In this document: positions 27,194-36,389 of the stretch, one piece after another
Layout of the letters: every line of letters starts with the position of its first letter
Numbering within the stretch: position 1 is the first letter of the stretch
Source of the DNA: Corallococcus caeni
GTDB lineage: Bacteria; Myxococcota; Myxococcia; Myxococcales; Myxococcaceae
DNA: 64,000 nucleotides
NCBI RefSeq assembly: GCF_036245865.1
Contig: NZ_BTTW01000016.1
Coordinates: 1-64,000 of the forward strand
Reading direction: 5' to 3'
The notes under the pieces: generated by a model
Told to the model about the DNA's origin: nothing
Databases searched by the model: none
Seen by the model: only the letters and a program-made list of their open reading frames with translations
Position numbers and translations under genes: made by a program

Positions 27194-28066
27194 TCAGGCC
27201 GTCCGGCCCAGCTTCCCGGCCATCACCTCGCGCATGCCCGTCGGCGCGCGCCCCAGCAGCTCCCGCAGCGTGGGGTCGACGGCCGCGAACTCGCCATCGC
27301 GGCTCGCGCGGTAGAGGCCGAGCGAGATGGCCACCGCGGGCGCGGGCATGCCGGAGGCCACGAGCTTCGCGCGCATCTCGTCCTCCGGCACGACGCTCCG
27401 GCGCAGCGGGCGTCCGAGGACGCTCGACGCAAGCTCGCACAGCGCTTCGAAGTCGAGCGCCTGCTCCGCCGTGAGCGGCGGCGTCGGCCCTTCGTAGCGG
27501 CCCTCGTTCGCCAGAATCACCGCCGCCGCCTCCGCCAGGTCCGCATGCGTGGTCCAGGAGACCTTCCCGTCCGCGGGCGCTTCGAAGACGCCCGTCTTCA
27601 GGCCCCTCTCCAGCAGGAACACCGCGCTCGAAGCGTAGAAGCCGTTGCGAAGCGCGGTCCACGCCAGCCCCGACCCGGCCAACATCTGCTCCGTCGCCGC
27701 ATGGTCGAGCATCGGAGGAAACGCCGAGGAGTGGCTCGCGGCCATGTGGCTCGTGTAGACGATGCGCCGCGCGCCGGCGGCCCGTGCGGCGTCGATGGCG
27801 GCGCGATGTTGGGCCAGGGTGTCGCCGCCCGTCGCACGCGCGTTCGACGAGACCATCAGCACCTGGGTTGCGCCCTCGAAGGCGTGCGCGAGGCTCGCCG
27901 GCTCCGCGAAGTCCCCCCTGCGCACCCGGACGCCACGGGCCGCCAGGTCCTGGGCCTTGTCCACGTCCCGGACGCTGACGGCGACCCGGTCCACCGGGAC
28001 GCGGGTGATGAGGTTCTCCACGATGAGACGGCCGAGCTGCCCGGTGGCTCCGGTCACGACGATCAT
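27194..28066 (-). CDS. NmrA-like NAD(P)-binding protein (quinone oxidoreductase QorB / SDR type)
   Basis: 290 residues. Rossmann fold with GATGQLG at residues about 6-12 and a VLMVSSNA strand. The overall pattern fits NmrA/QOR2-like short-chain dehydrogenases, which reduce quinones or sense NADP. AAGGAG lies at good spacing before the ATG at 28066. It is divergent from a TetR regulator, with palindromes in the 123-bp gap, which is the classic arrangement for a repressor and its target gene. Confidence 0.86.
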   Translation of the reverse strand: MIVVTGATGQLGRLIVENLITRVPVDRVAVSVRDVDKAQDLAARGVRVRRGDFAEPASLAHAFEGATQVLMVSSNARATGGDTLAQHRAAIDAARAAGARRIVYTSHMAASHSSAFPPMLDHAATEQMLAGSGLAWTALRNGFYASSAVFLLERGLKTGVFEAPADGKVSWTTHADLAEAAAVILANEGRYEGPTPPLTAEQALDFEALCELASSVLGRPLRRSVVPEDEMRAKLVASGMPAPAVAISLGLYRASRDGEFAAVDPTLRELLGRAPTGMREVMAGKLGRTA

Positions 28067-28089
28067 CGAACGCTCCTTGGGATATCATT

Positions 28090-28131
28090 GGAAACAGTTA
28101 CTTGTTTCCGGCGATAACGTAGCGAGCGTTA
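28090..28131. promoter_or_regulatory. Palindromic operator candidates between the NmrA-like gene and tetR-type gene
   Basis: Two inverted repeats lie in the divergent gap. GGAAACA (28090-28096) and TGTTTCC (28103-28109) are separated by 6 bp. TAACG (28115-28119) and CGTTA (28127-28131) are separated by 7 bp. Either could bind the adjacent TetR-family dimer and control both promoters. Confidence 0.6.
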
Positions 28132-28189
28132 GCGGCGATATCAAGCCTTCGTTATCGGCGTTCCGGGGGCAGCGTGCTATCTCAGCCCC

Positions 28190-28912
28190 ATGAGGGACCG
28201 CGAGAAGGTCGCTGCCGAGGACGCGGAGGGCCCCGATGCGCGCGCGCGCATCATCGCGGCCGCCGCTGAGCTCATCGCCTCCGGAGGGCCCGAGGCCGCG
28301 ACCACGCGGGCCGTGGCCTCCGCCGCGGGGGTGCAGGCACCAACCCTCTACCGGCTCTTCGGCGACAAGCGAGGCCTGCTCGCGGTCGTCTTCGAGCACG
28401 CCATGCGGCGCTATGTGTCGGAGAAGGCGGCGCGCAAGCCGCACCCGGATCCGCTTCAGGACTTTCGCGACGGCTGGGACACGCACATCGCGTTCGGCCT
28501 CAGCCATCCCGGGCTGTTCGCCATCATGAGCAGCGATCCCCAGCTGGCGTCGCAGTCCCCGTCGCTGGGTGATGGGGAGGACGTCCTGCGCAGGCGCATC
28601 CGGAACCTCGCGCTCGCGGGCAGGCTGCGGGTCAGTGAGGAGCGAGCGCTCGGCCTCGTGTCGGCGATGGGCATTGGGGCCGTGCTCACGCTGCTGAGCC
28701 AGCCCGAAGACAAGCGCGACCCCGGACTCGCCCAGGCCACGCGCGAGGCGGCGGTGGCCGCCATCACGGGCGAGGCGGCGACGCCGAAGAACACGGAGGT
28801 CCGCGCCATGGCCGCCGCGCTGCGGGCCTCCATCGGGCGGATCCGTGTGCTCTCAAAAGGCGAAAGCCTGCTGCTGAGCGAGCTGCTCGAGCGCATCGCG
28901 GACGCCGGGTAG
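28190..28912 (+). CDS. TetR-family transcriptional regulator
   Basis: 240 residues. The N-terminal HTH (residues about 18-65) reads ARIIAAAAELIASGG, then TRAVASAAGVQAPTLYRLFGDK, the standard TetR DNA-binding domain. The C-terminal ligand-binding part is divergent. It probably represses the divergent NmrA-like oxidoreductase gene through the palindromes at 28090-28131 and releases on binding an unknown small molecule. Confidence 0.9.
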   Translation: MRDREKVAAEDAEGPDARARIIAAAAELIASGGPEAATTRAVASAAGVQAPTLYRLFGDKRGLLAVVFEHAMRRYVSEKAARKPHPDPLQDFRDGWDTHIAFGLSHPGLFAIMSSDPQLASQSPSLGDGEDVLRRRIRNLALAGRLRVSEERALGLVSAMGIGAVLTLLSQPEDKRDPGLAQATREAAVAAITGEAATPKNTEVRAMAAALRASIGRIRVLSKGESLLLSELLERIADAG

Positions 28913-29050
28913 CTGGAGTCCACGCCGTCGAGCTGGAAGCGCACGCTGCCCGCCTGTCCCTCGTAGGTCGGCGTGGGGAGTGATGGCCAGCGATCAGAGG
29001 CCACGTCCCGGAGGACGGGGGCTGCCCCATCCAGGGATAATGCTCACCTG

Positions 29051-29824
29051 ATGGGGGTGGAGCTGCCCATCCATGACAGAGTGGGCGCCATCCGAATCCT
29101 CTTCTCGATGGCGTTCTGGACCTTCCTCGCGCTGTCCAGCGCGGTGTTGTTCCTTGGGGCGCTCCTGCTGTGGGCGCTCACCCGCCCGTTTGACGCGAAT
29201 GGACGCGTGCTTCACCTGTACTCGTGCTTCTGGGCGCAGCTGTATTTCTACGTGAACCCGATGTGGCACCTGCGGGTGGAGGGCCGCGAACGCCTGCCCT
29301 GGAAGGGCGCGGCGGTGCTGGTGGCCAACCACGAGTCGCTGGGGGACATCCTGGTCCTCTTCGGTCTCTACCGGCCCTTCAAGTGGGTCTCCAAGGCGGA
29401 GAACTTCAAGCTGCCGCTCATCGGCTGGAACATGCGCCTCAACCGCTATGTGCCGCTCATCCGCGGAGACCGCGCCAGCATCATCCAGATGATGGCCGGG
29501 TGCAGGTATTGGCTGTCGCGCGGCGTCCCCATCCTGATGTTTCCCGAAGGCACCCGCTCTCATGACGGCCAGGTGAAGGCCTTCAAGGACGGCGCCTTCA
29601 CGCTCTCCATCCAGGAGCGCTGCCCCCTCATCCCCGTGGTCCTCACCGGCACCGCGCGGACCATGCCCAAGCACGGGCTGGTCCTCCAGCAGGCGGTCCA
29701 CGCCCGGGTGCGCGTGCTGGAGCCCATCGACCCGGCGGGCTTCGCCGGGGACGTGCACGCCCTGCGCGACCACGTGCGCGACCTCATCATCCGCGAGAAG
29801 GCGCGCATGGACGCCGAGGGTTGA
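29051..29824 (+). CDS. 1-acyl-sn-glycerol-3-phosphate acyltransferase (PlsC-like)
   Basis: 257 residues. N-terminal membrane helix (residues about 15-38), then the acyltransferase motifs NHESLGD (HX4D), VPLIRGDR, and FPEGTRS. Transfers an acyl chain to lysophosphatidate or a related lysolipid on the inner membrane. The chosen ATG (29051) is the first Met before the membrane helix; an in-frame GTG at 28973 would add 26 polar residues of poor quality. Single gene, convergent with the permease. Confidence 0.88.
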   Translation: MGVELPIHDRVGAIRILFSMAFWTFLALSSAVLFLGALLLWALTRPFDANGRVLHLYSCFWAQLYFYVNPMWHLRVEGRERLPWKGAAVLVANHESLGDILVLFGLYRPFKWVSKAENFKLPLIGWNMRLNRYVPLIRGDRASIIQMMAGCRYWLSRGVPILMFPEGTRSHDGQVKAFKDGAFTLSIQERCPLIPVVLTGTARTMPKHGLVLQQAVHARVRVLEPIDPAGFAGDVHALRDHVRDLIIREKARMDAEG

Positions 29825-29855
29825 GCGGGCCGCCGGTGGCGCTCGCCGTCTGCGG

Positions 29856-31259
29856 TCAGGGCGCGCCGAGGGCCGGCGGAGCCTCCGGCCGCCGGGTGCG
29901 CCTGCGCCAGTAGAGGAACACGGGCACGCCCGCGCCGAGCAGCACCGTGCCCTTGAGCGCGTTGAGCGGGTTGGAGGCCGTCGAGCCCAGCAGGACGTAC
30001 AGCGCGGCCGCGATGAAGAGGAGCGGGGTGAAGGGATATCCAGGCACCCGGTACGCGGCGCGGGGCACCAGGCCCTGCCGCTCGCGCGCGCGGTAGACGA
30101 ACAGCGTCGCGGCCGTGGCGCCGAAGACGAGCCAGTCCGCGAAGACGACGGAGTCGAGCAGCTCGCCGTACGTGCCGGTGCCCGTGAGGAGGATGGCCCA
30201 GGCCGCCTGGAAGAGGATGGCGTTGGATGGCGTGCGGAAGCGCGGGTGCAGCCGGGCCATCCAGGGGAAGAACAGTCCATCCGCGGCCATGGCCTGGTAG
30301 ACGCGCGGCGAGACGAGGATGACCAGGTTGAGGAAGCCGAAGGTGGAGAGGGCCACTCCCGCGGTGATGAACGTGCGGCCCGCGGGCCCCAGCAGCTGGC
30401 CGAGCGCGTCGGCGGCCGGGGCGCTGCTCGCCGCGAGCCCCGCCGCGCCGAGCGTGCGCAGGTAGGTGAGGTTCGCGAGCAGGTACACCGTCACCACGCC
30501 GATGACGCCGAGCAACAGCGCACGCGGCAGGTTGCGCTCGGGGTCGACCATCTCCTCGGCCACGAAGTTCGTCTGCTGCCACCCGCCGTAGCTGAAGAGC
30601 ACCGGGACGAGCGCCGCCCCCAGGGCGAGCACGAGGGAGTCGGGCGCCTGGGGCGCGGCGACGGCCTCCACCGCCGCCGGATGGGAGCGTCCGAGCAGGA
30701 GCCCCGCGCCCACGAGCACCGCGAGCGCCAGCAGCTTGAGCACGGTGAAGACGTTCTGCGTGAGCGCCCCGGGCCGCACGCCGAGGTAGTTCACCCCGGA
30801 GAGCAGGACGATGGCGCCGACGGCGAGCGGGAACCGGAAGCCGGGCCCCAGGCCGGTGAGCGCGAGGGTGTAGTTGGCGAACGCGACGGCCACCGCGGCG
30901 ATGGCCCCGGTGGCGATCATGAGCATCATTCCCCACGCGTTGAGGAACGCGGGCAGCGGGCCGAAGGCATCGCGCAGGTAGACGTAGCTGCCGCCCGCCT
31001 TGGGGATGCGCTGCCCCAGTTCCCCGTAGATGAAGGCGCCGATGAGCGCCACCACGCCCCCCAGCAGCCACACGCCCAGGGTGAGCCCCGGCGTGTGCAC
31101 GCGCTGCGCGACGATGGCCGGGTTGAGGAAGATGCCCGAGCCGATGATGCCGCCAATGACGAGCATCACCCCCGAGAACAGGCCGACGCGTCGCGCGTAT
31201 CCGTCACGAGGCCCGGCTGAACGGGCTCCGGCTTCATCCGGGAGGGCAGAGGGGGGCAT
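29856..31259 (-). CDS. APC-superfamily amino acid permease
   Basis: 467 residues with about 12 hydrophobic helices. The first helix contains the APC signature VIGGIIGSGIFLNP. The pattern is closest to LAT-type or YfnA/YhdG-like amino acid transporters. Inner-membrane import or exchange of amino acids; substrate undetermined. The start at 31259 gives a short polar N-terminus before helix 1. The same frame is open further upstream over the divergent helicase promoter, but that part is not membrane-like and was left out. Confidence 0.87.
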   Translation of the reverse strand: MPPSALPDEAGARSAGPRDGYARRVGLFSGVMLVIGGIIGSGIFLNPAIVAQRVHTPGLTLGVWLLGGVVALIGAFIYGELGQRIPKAGGSYVYLRDAFGPLPAFLNAWGMMLMIATGAIAAVAVAFANYTLALTGLGPGFRFPLAVGAIVLLSGVNYLGVRPGALTQNVFTVLKLLALAVLVGAGLLLGRSHPAAVEAVAAPQAPDSLVLALGAALVPVLFSYGGWQQTNFVAEEMVDPERNLPRALLLGVIGVVTVYLLANLTYLRTLGAAGLAASSAPAADALGQLLGPAGRTFITAGVALSTFGFLNLVILVSPRVYQAMAADGLFFPWMARLHPRFRTPSNAILFQAAWAILLTGTGTYGELLDSVVFADWLVFGATAATLFVYRARERQGLVPRAAYRVPGYPFTPLLFIAAALYVLLGSTASNPLNALKGTVLLGAGVPVFLYWRRRTRRPEAPPALGAP

Positions 31260-31356
31260 GGGCGCCGAGCATAGTCCGGCGGCCGGAGCATCTCCGCGCC
31301 GAGCCTCGGGGCAGGGTACGATGACGGCCTTCGTGCCAACTCCAAGCTCCCCTCCC

Positions 31357-32619
31357 ATGACCTTCGCTTCACTCGGCCTGTCGGACGCGCTCACCCGCGC
31401 CCTGGCTGAACTCGGATACGACGAACCCACGCCGGTGCAGCGCGCGGCCATTCCCGTGGTGCTGCGCGGCGGCGACGTCCAGGCTTCGGCGAAGACCGGC
31501 TCGGGGAAGACCGCCGCGTTCCTCCTGCCCGTCCTGGAGGCCCTGCGGGCGCGGCCGGGTGGGGCGGTCCGGCCGGTGCGGGCCTTCATCCTGGTGCCCA
31601 CGCGGGAGCTCGCCGCCCAAATCGTTGACGCCCTCCAGCGGTATGGCCGTCACTTGAAGAAGCCGCTGAAGACCTGCCTCGCGGTCGGCGGCGTCTCCGC
31701 GAACCCGCAGATGCTGGCGCTCCGGGGCGGGGCGGACGTCGTGGTGGCCACGCCGGGCCGCGCGCTGGACCTCGTGGAGCAGAACGCGCTCCGGCTGGGG
31801 CAGGTGGAGACGCTGGTGCTCGACGAGGCCGACCGGCTCTTCTCCCTGGGCTTCGCGGACGAGCTCAACCGCCTGCTCGCGCTCCTGCCCGCGCGCCGCC
31901 AGAACCTGCTGTTCTCCGCCACGTTCCCACCCGCCGTGCGCACGTTCGCGGAGCGGCTGCTGCACGAGCCCACGCGCATCGACGTGGACGACGGTGAGCT
32001 GCCCGGCGCGGACCTCATCGTCCAGCGGGCCATCCAGGTGGATGCACCCCGGCGCACGATGCTCCTGCGGCACCTGCTGGAGACCCACGCGTGGTCCGGC
32101 GTCCTCACGTTCGTCGCCAGCCGCTACGCGGCGGACCATGTCGCGCTGAAGCTCAACCGCGCCGGCATCCCCGCGACGTCGCTGCACGGCGAGCTCAGCC
32201 AGGGGGCCCGCACGCAGGCGCTCGCGGACTTCAAGGCGAAGCGCGTGCGCGTCCTCGTCGCCACCGACGTCGCCGCACGCGGCCTGGACATCGCGGGACT
32301 GCCCGCGGTCGTGAACTACGACCTGCCCCGCTCGACCGTGGACTACGTGCACCGCATCGGCCGCACGGGGCGCGCGGGCGAGCAGGGCATGGCGATCAGC
32401 TTCGTCAGCGCAGACTCCGAAGCCCACTTCCGCCTCATCGAGAAGCGCAACCAGCTCACCGTCGTGCGAGAGCAGGTGGCGGGATTCGAGCCCGTGGAGA
32501 CGGCCGCGCCGACCGCGCCGCCGCTGGATCCGAACGGCGGCGTGAAGGGCCGGCGCAAGAGCAAGAAGGACAAGCTGCGCGAAGCCGCCGCCGCCCAGCC
32601 CCCGAAGCGCAAGCCGTAG
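31357..32619 (+). CDS. DEAD-box ATP-dependent RNA helicase (RhlE-like)
   Basis: 420 residues. All DEAD-box motifs are present: the Q-motif region GYDEPTPVQ, motif I ASAKTGSGKT, PTRELA, TPGR, DEAD (LDEADRLFS), SAT, then in domain 2 TDVAARGLD and HRIGRTGR. A basic C-terminal tail (GRRKSKKDKL) could aid RNA binding. It remodels RNA, typically in ribosome assembly or cold adaptation. MTFASLG at 31357 is the usual RhlE beginning; an in-frame ATG at 31321 would add 12 residues and cannot be excluded. Confidence 0.92.
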   Translation: MTFASLGLSDALTRALAELGYDEPTPVQRAAIPVVLRGGDVQASAKTGSGKTAAFLLPVLEALRARPGGAVRPVRAFILVPTRELAAQIVDALQRYGRHLKKPLKTCLAVGGVSANPQMLALRGGADVVVATPGRALDLVEQNALRLGQVETLVLDEADRLFSLGFADELNRLLALLPARRQNLLFSATFPPAVRTFAERLLHEPTRIDVDDGELPGADLIVQRAIQVDAPRRTMLLRHLLETHAWSGVLTFVASRYAADHVALKLNRAGIPATSLHGELSQGARTQALADFKAKRVRVLVATDVAARGLDIAGLPAVVNYDLPRSTVDYVHRIGRTGRAGEQGMAISFVSADSEAHFRLIEKRNQLTVVREQVAGFEPVETAAPTAPPLDPNGGVKGRRKSKKDKLREAAAAQPPKRKP

Positions 32620-32695
32620 CACCCGCGCCAGCCCGCCCCCCCAGGGTGATTGTGCCCGGCCTCGGGGGCTCCCTAGTTTCCGGACCGGGGGCCCC

Positions 32696-34141
32696 ATGCT
32701 GCTCAAGCAAGAGTATTACGCCGACGAGGTCTGGCCGGGCTGGCTCAATGACATCCGCAACTCGCCTCACCGCGCCATCTTCCTGCATGGGGTGATGGGC
32801 AGTGAGCTGTATGACCGGCAGCGCCGTGACACGCTCTGGCTCGACACGGGCATCTGGCACGAGGTGGACAACCTCGCCTTCCTGAACGTCACGCCCCAGG
32901 GCGGAGTCGACGGCCCCGGGCAGTTCGTCTACGCGCGCTCCACGGTCAACCTGCCCGTCTTCGGCGACCACTACGCCGACTATCTTGGGGGCATCGGGTG
33001 GGGCCGCTTCAACTTCGACTGGCGTGACGGCATTGGCATCGAGGCACAGCGGCTGGCGCTCTTCCTGCGGAGCCTGCGCACGGACGGGCAGCCGCTGCGC
33101 TTCGTCACCCACAGCATGGGCGGCTGCGTGCTGCTGCGGATGCTGGCCTCCACGCGTGAGTTCGATGACGCCATCGAGCGCATCGTCTTCTGCGCGCCGC
33201 CCTTCTGGGGCGCGCTCAAGCCCATCCGGGTCATCGAGGATGGCACCGGCACGCCCGCGGACTGGCTCATCAGCAACGCCACCCTGCGCCAGTCCGCGGT
33301 GAGCATGCCGGGGCTCTTCAACCTCCTCGTGGCGCCCCGCGAGTACTGGCCCACGCAGGTGCCAGGGCTGGACGCGGTGCTGAAGTACCCCGTGCGCACC
33401 GGGCAGGACCTCTACCGCGCCGCGTCCTGGACCAATCCCTATCGCCTCGACCTGCGCGACCCGCTGCTGCGCTTCTCCTACAGCGGCTACCAGTTCACCC
33501 GCCTGCAGGCGCAGGACGTGGCCCAGCGCTTCGCGTCGCGCACCGTGGTCATCGTCGGGCTGAATGGGAGGACGGACTACGCGGCGCTCATGGGGCCGGG
33601 GGGCTGGACGCTCCACTCGCAGCCGCCGCCCGCGCCGGGCAAGCTCTCCAACGGGGACGGCACCGTGCTCTTCCAGGCCTCACTCCTGCCGGGGCTGCCC
33701 ACCACCTGCTACCACGCCTACGTGCCCCCGGAGCGCGAGGACACCCACAGCAACCTGGTCAACCTGCCGGAGGTCATCAACGCCATCCTCACGGCGCTCA
33801 CGGGAGGCTCCCTGGCTTCCAGCGGGCTGGTGCCCTACGCGGACTTCCTCCCCACCATCGACTGGAGCCTGGAGGTCGAGCAGGCCCCCGAGCCCGGCCC
33901 GACGGAGAACCTGGGCTACCTGGAGCGCGCGCGGCTGCGGGCGCGGGTTCCCCTGGCGCAGTGGGGACCCTCGCTGGATCCGGGTGGCAACGACGACCGG
34001 CTCTTCCATGCCACGCGGCAGTCCGCGTTCAAGGTGCTCCACGGGGCCGACCTGCGCACGGAGGCCGGCCGCCTGGGGGTGAGCTACCGCTTCCTCGCCG
34101 ACCACATCCGGGACCTGCTCCTGCCAGTGCTCTCCGGGTGA
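32696..34141 (+). CDS. LCAT/PSAT-like alpha/beta hydrolase
   Basis: 481 residues. It resembles lecithin:cholesterol acyltransferase-family hydrolases: FLHGVMGSELYDR near the N-terminus, FNFDWRDG with the family's characteristic WR, and a nucleophile elbow THSMGG (GxSxG with Thr in first place). Relatives move or hydrolyse acyl chains of phospholipids. No signal peptide is visible, so it is probably cytoplasmic. It follows the helicase by 76 bp on the same strand but is functionally unrelated. No good Shine-Dalgarno upstream. Confidence 0.8.
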   Translation: MLLKQEYYADEVWPGWLNDIRNSPHRAIFLHGVMGSELYDRQRRDTLWLDTGIWHEVDNLAFLNVTPQGGVDGPGQFVYARSTVNLPVFGDHYADYLGGIGWGRFNFDWRDGIGIEAQRLALFLRSLRTDGQPLRFVTHSMGGCVLLRMLASTREFDDAIERIVFCAPPFWGALKPIRVIEDGTGTPADWLISNATLRQSAVSMPGLFNLLVAPREYWPTQVPGLDAVLKYPVRTGQDLYRAASWTNPYRLDLRDPLLRFSYSGYQFTRLQAQDVAQRFASRTVVIVGLNGRTDYAALMGPGGWTLHSQPPPAPGKLSNGDGTVLFQASLLPGLPTTCYHAYVPPEREDTHSNLVNLPEVINAILTALTGGSLASSGLVPYADFLPTIDWSLEVEQAPEPGPTENLGYLERARLRARVPLAQWGPSLDPGGNDDRLFHATRQSAFKVLHGADLRTEAGRLGVSYRFLADHIRDLLLPVLSG

Positions 34142-34175
34142 CCGCCGCTGCAACGGCCGCGTCCTGGACGCGAAG

Positions 34176-34589
34176 TCAGAACGAGGCGCTCCACGTGAGC
34201 GCGGCGCCGCCGGGGGTGGGCGTGACGTTGAGGTCGAGCAGCGCGGAGAGGGCGCTGCGTTGCCGCTTCCACTCGACGTAGCTGTTGTGGCGGCTGACGC
34301 CCACGATCAGGAGCGGAACGCCCACGGCCGCGAAGAGGCCTCCGACGACCAGCGACGTCCCAAGGCAGACGCCCTGGGTGTCGCCAGGCACGAGGCTGGT
34401 CTTGCAGAGGGGCGACGTGAGCAGGTTGACCGCCCCCACGCCGGTCAGGATGCTGCCGGTGACGAGCATCCCGGTTCCCGTGGGGGGCGGCTTGCCATTG
34501 AGCAGGTCGAGCTGGGGCTCCTGCGCGAGGGCGGGAGCCGAGGCGAAAGTGACGGCTGCGCTCACAACCAGGGAGAGGGTCACGTTCAT
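34176..34589 (-). CDS. Small secreted/membrane protein
   Basis: 137 residues. Signal peptide MNVTLSLVVSAAVTFASAPALA before QEP, then two further hydrophobic segments (about residues 40-60 and 78-98) separated by a loop with two cysteines (SPLCKTS and GVCLG). Short basic region HNSYVEWKRQR near the end. No recognised domain. Start chosen at the ATG 34589, which begins the signal peptide. Convergent with the LCAT-like gene. Confidence 0.7.
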   Translation of the reverse strand: MNVTLSLVVSAAVTFASAPALAQEPQLDLLNGKPPPTGTGMLVTGSILTGVGAVNLLTSPLCKTSLVPGDTQGVCLGTSLVVGGLFAAVGVPLLIVGVSRHNSYVEWKRQRSALSALLDLNVTPTPGGAALTWSASF

Positions 34590-34717
34590 GTGACGACGAG
34601 AGCGCGGGCGTGAGTGAAACGTCAAGCGTACCCGGGTCACACCCCTCGCAGGGCGTGTCTGGCTTTGGGGTGATCCGGACCCGCGCACTGGCCGTAGGGT
34701 CTGGCGCATGAAACAGC

Positions 34718-35122
34718 TCAGTCCAGGACCGCGGTGGCTTCGAGCTCGACGAGGACGCCCGGCTCGAAGAGCACGGAGACCCCGATGAGCGATGCTGGGG
34801 CCGGTATGATCCGCAGCTCCTTGGTGACCTGCTCAATGCCGGCGAGGAAGGCGGGCATCAATTCATGCTTCCAGTCGACCACGTAGAACGTCAGCCGGAC
34901 GACGTCGCTGAACGTCGCTCCGGCTGCCGCGAGGGCGATGGCGACGTTGCGGTAGACCTGCGCCACCTGTCCCGCCAGGTCACCGCGGGCGACGAGCTGC
35001 CCCTGCGCGTCGTACGCGACCTGTCCTGCGATGTGCACCTGCCGGGTGCCGGTGGCGATCGCCACCTGCCGGTACACGTCGGGCTTCATGAGTCCATCGG
35101 GGTTGAGCAGGGTCACGGGCAT
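34718..35122 (-). CDS. RidA-family (YjgF/YER057c/UK114) protein
   Basis: 134 residues, the usual length. The conserved core is present: VHIAGQVAYDAQGQLV, DLAGQVAQVYRNVAIALAAAG, and a C-terminal VLFEPGVLVELEATAV. RidA proteins hydrolyse reactive 2-aminoacrylate and related enamines. The family's usual catalytic Arg near residue 105 is not obvious here, so this may be a divergent subgroup. Start chosen at ATG 35122 by family length; an in-frame start at 35173 is possible. Divergent from a LysR regulator that probably controls it. Confidence 0.88.
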   Translation of the reverse strand: MPVTLLNPDGLMKPDVYRQVAIATGTRQVHIAGQVAYDAQGQLVARGDLAGQVAQVYRNVAIALAAAGATFSDVVRLTFYVVDWKHELMPAFLAGIEQVTKELRIIPAPASLIGVSVLFEPGVLVELEATAVLD

Positions 35123-35228
35123 GGAGGCGCTCCAGACGAATGGGTGAATGCCGGGCTCGTATACCGGGCCCATTGACGAACGGCGTTCCCCTCTCCAGCG
35201 ACGCGGTCGCTACAATGGAGCGCCATCA

Positions 35229-36137
35229 ATGAAACGCGCGCAGTTGGATGAGATCTTCGCCTTCATGGCCGTCGTGGACGCGGGCAGCTTCGTGGGCGGC
35301 GGTCAGGCTCTTGGCCTGACGCGCTCGGCGGCGGGCAAGGCCTTGGCCCGGTTGGAGTCACGCCTCGGGGTGCGCCTGCTCAATCGCACGACGCGCCAGC
35401 TGAGCCTCACCGATGAAGGCCGTGTCTTCCATGAGCATTGCCTGCAGGTCCTCGCGGCCCTGGACGACGCGGAGGCCAGCGTCGGACAGCGCGCGGGAAC
35501 TCCCCGGGGGGTTCTCCGGCTCACCCTGCCGGCCGCGTTCGGCAGACGGCAGGTCCTTCCCTTGCTGCGGGACTACCTGCGCACCTGGCCCGAGCTTCAG
35601 GCGGAGGTGAGCTTCACGGACCGCGTCTCGGACATCATCGAGGAGGGCTACGACCTGGCCGTGCGCATCAATGCCTCCAGCACCGATACGCGCCTGGTCT
35701 CCCGGGTCGTGGCCCGACACCCGGTGTTCGTCTGCGCCGCGCCCTCCTACCTCGAGGCGCACGGCGAACCCGGCACGCTGGAGGACCTGGCGGGGCATGA
35801 CTGCCTGCTCTTCAGCAGCCGGACGCGACGGCAGCACTGGCGTCTGCGTGAGAAGGGCGGCCCCCCGGTGAAGGTGGAGGGACGAAGCCGCCTGCGGCTC
35901 GACAGCGGCGAGGCGATAAGGGACGCGGCCGTCGCGGGGCTGGGCATCGCCTATCTTCCCGGCTTCCTGGTCGGCGAAGACCTGGCGAGCGGGCGGCTCA
36001 AGGCGCTGCTGCCGTCATGCGAGACGGAGCACGTCCCGATCATGGCGCTCTATCCGAGCAGACGTCACTTGCCGGCGAAGGTGCGGCGCTTCATCGACCT
36101 GATGGTCGAGCGGTGGAGCTCAACGACACAGGCATGA
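35229..36137 (+). CDS. LysR-family transcriptional regulator
   Basis: 302 residues. N-terminal winged HTH: FMAVVDAGSFVGGGQALGLTRSA, then KALARLESRLGVRLLNRTTR. The C-terminal effector domain is of the periplasmic-binding type (FGRRQVLPLLRDYL; EGYDLAVRI). Divergent from the RidA gene with a 106-bp gap, the standard LysR target arrangement. The start is the ATG at 35229; upstream in-frame Mets precede an implausible Arg-rich leader. A LuxR-type fragment overlaps its stop codon. Confidence 0.92.
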   Translation: MKRAQLDEIFAFMAVVDAGSFVGGGQALGLTRSAAGKALARLESRLGVRLLNRTTRQLSLTDEGRVFHEHCLQVLAALDDAEASVGQRAGTPRGVLRLTLPAAFGRRQVLPLLRDYLRTWPELQAEVSFTDRVSDIIEEGYDLAVRINASSTDTRLVSRVVARHPVFVCAAPSYLEAHGEPGTLEDLAGHDCLLFSSRTRRQHWRLREKGGPPVKVEGRSRLRLDSGEAIRDAAVAGLGIAYLPGFLVGEDLASGRLKALLPSCETEHVPIMALYPSRRHLPAKVRRFIDLMVERWSSTTQA

Positions 36138-36246
36138 GATCCGCGCGCGCTCCAACGTGGCGCGCTCCTCCACGAGGTGGCACCTGCGCAACGTGTTCGC
36201 GAAGCTCGACGTGAAGGCGCGGGAACGGCTGCAACGGACCCCCTGA
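36136..36246 (+). pseudogene. Remnant of a LuxR-type HTH C-terminus
   Basis: Immediately after the LysR stop a 36-residue frame reads EIRARSNVARSSTRWHLRN, then VFAKLDVKARERL and a TGA at 36244-36246. This matches the last half of a GerE/LuxR HTH (canonical EIAARL...S..TV.WHL.NIFAKL.V..R). No upstream part of the regulator is present, so it is a truncated relic. Confidence 0.7.
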
Positions 36247-36389
36247 CGCGGCGCTGAGTGTGGGTGGCGCGTGGCCGTTGGGCCCCGACCCGGGTCTCTG
36301 GGGCTGGCACGCCACGTCGTGGCGCCCATGGAGGCCGGGGCCGCGTCGTCGGGATGACGGCGGCAGCCGGCTGGGAAGGGAAAGTCCGG

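Noticed and set aside
28913-29000. Minus-strand stretch PTYEGQAGSVRFQLDGV that reads like a real protein end
   Set aside because: Only about 30 codons look natural, with no start outside neighbouring genes; too short to call a relic.
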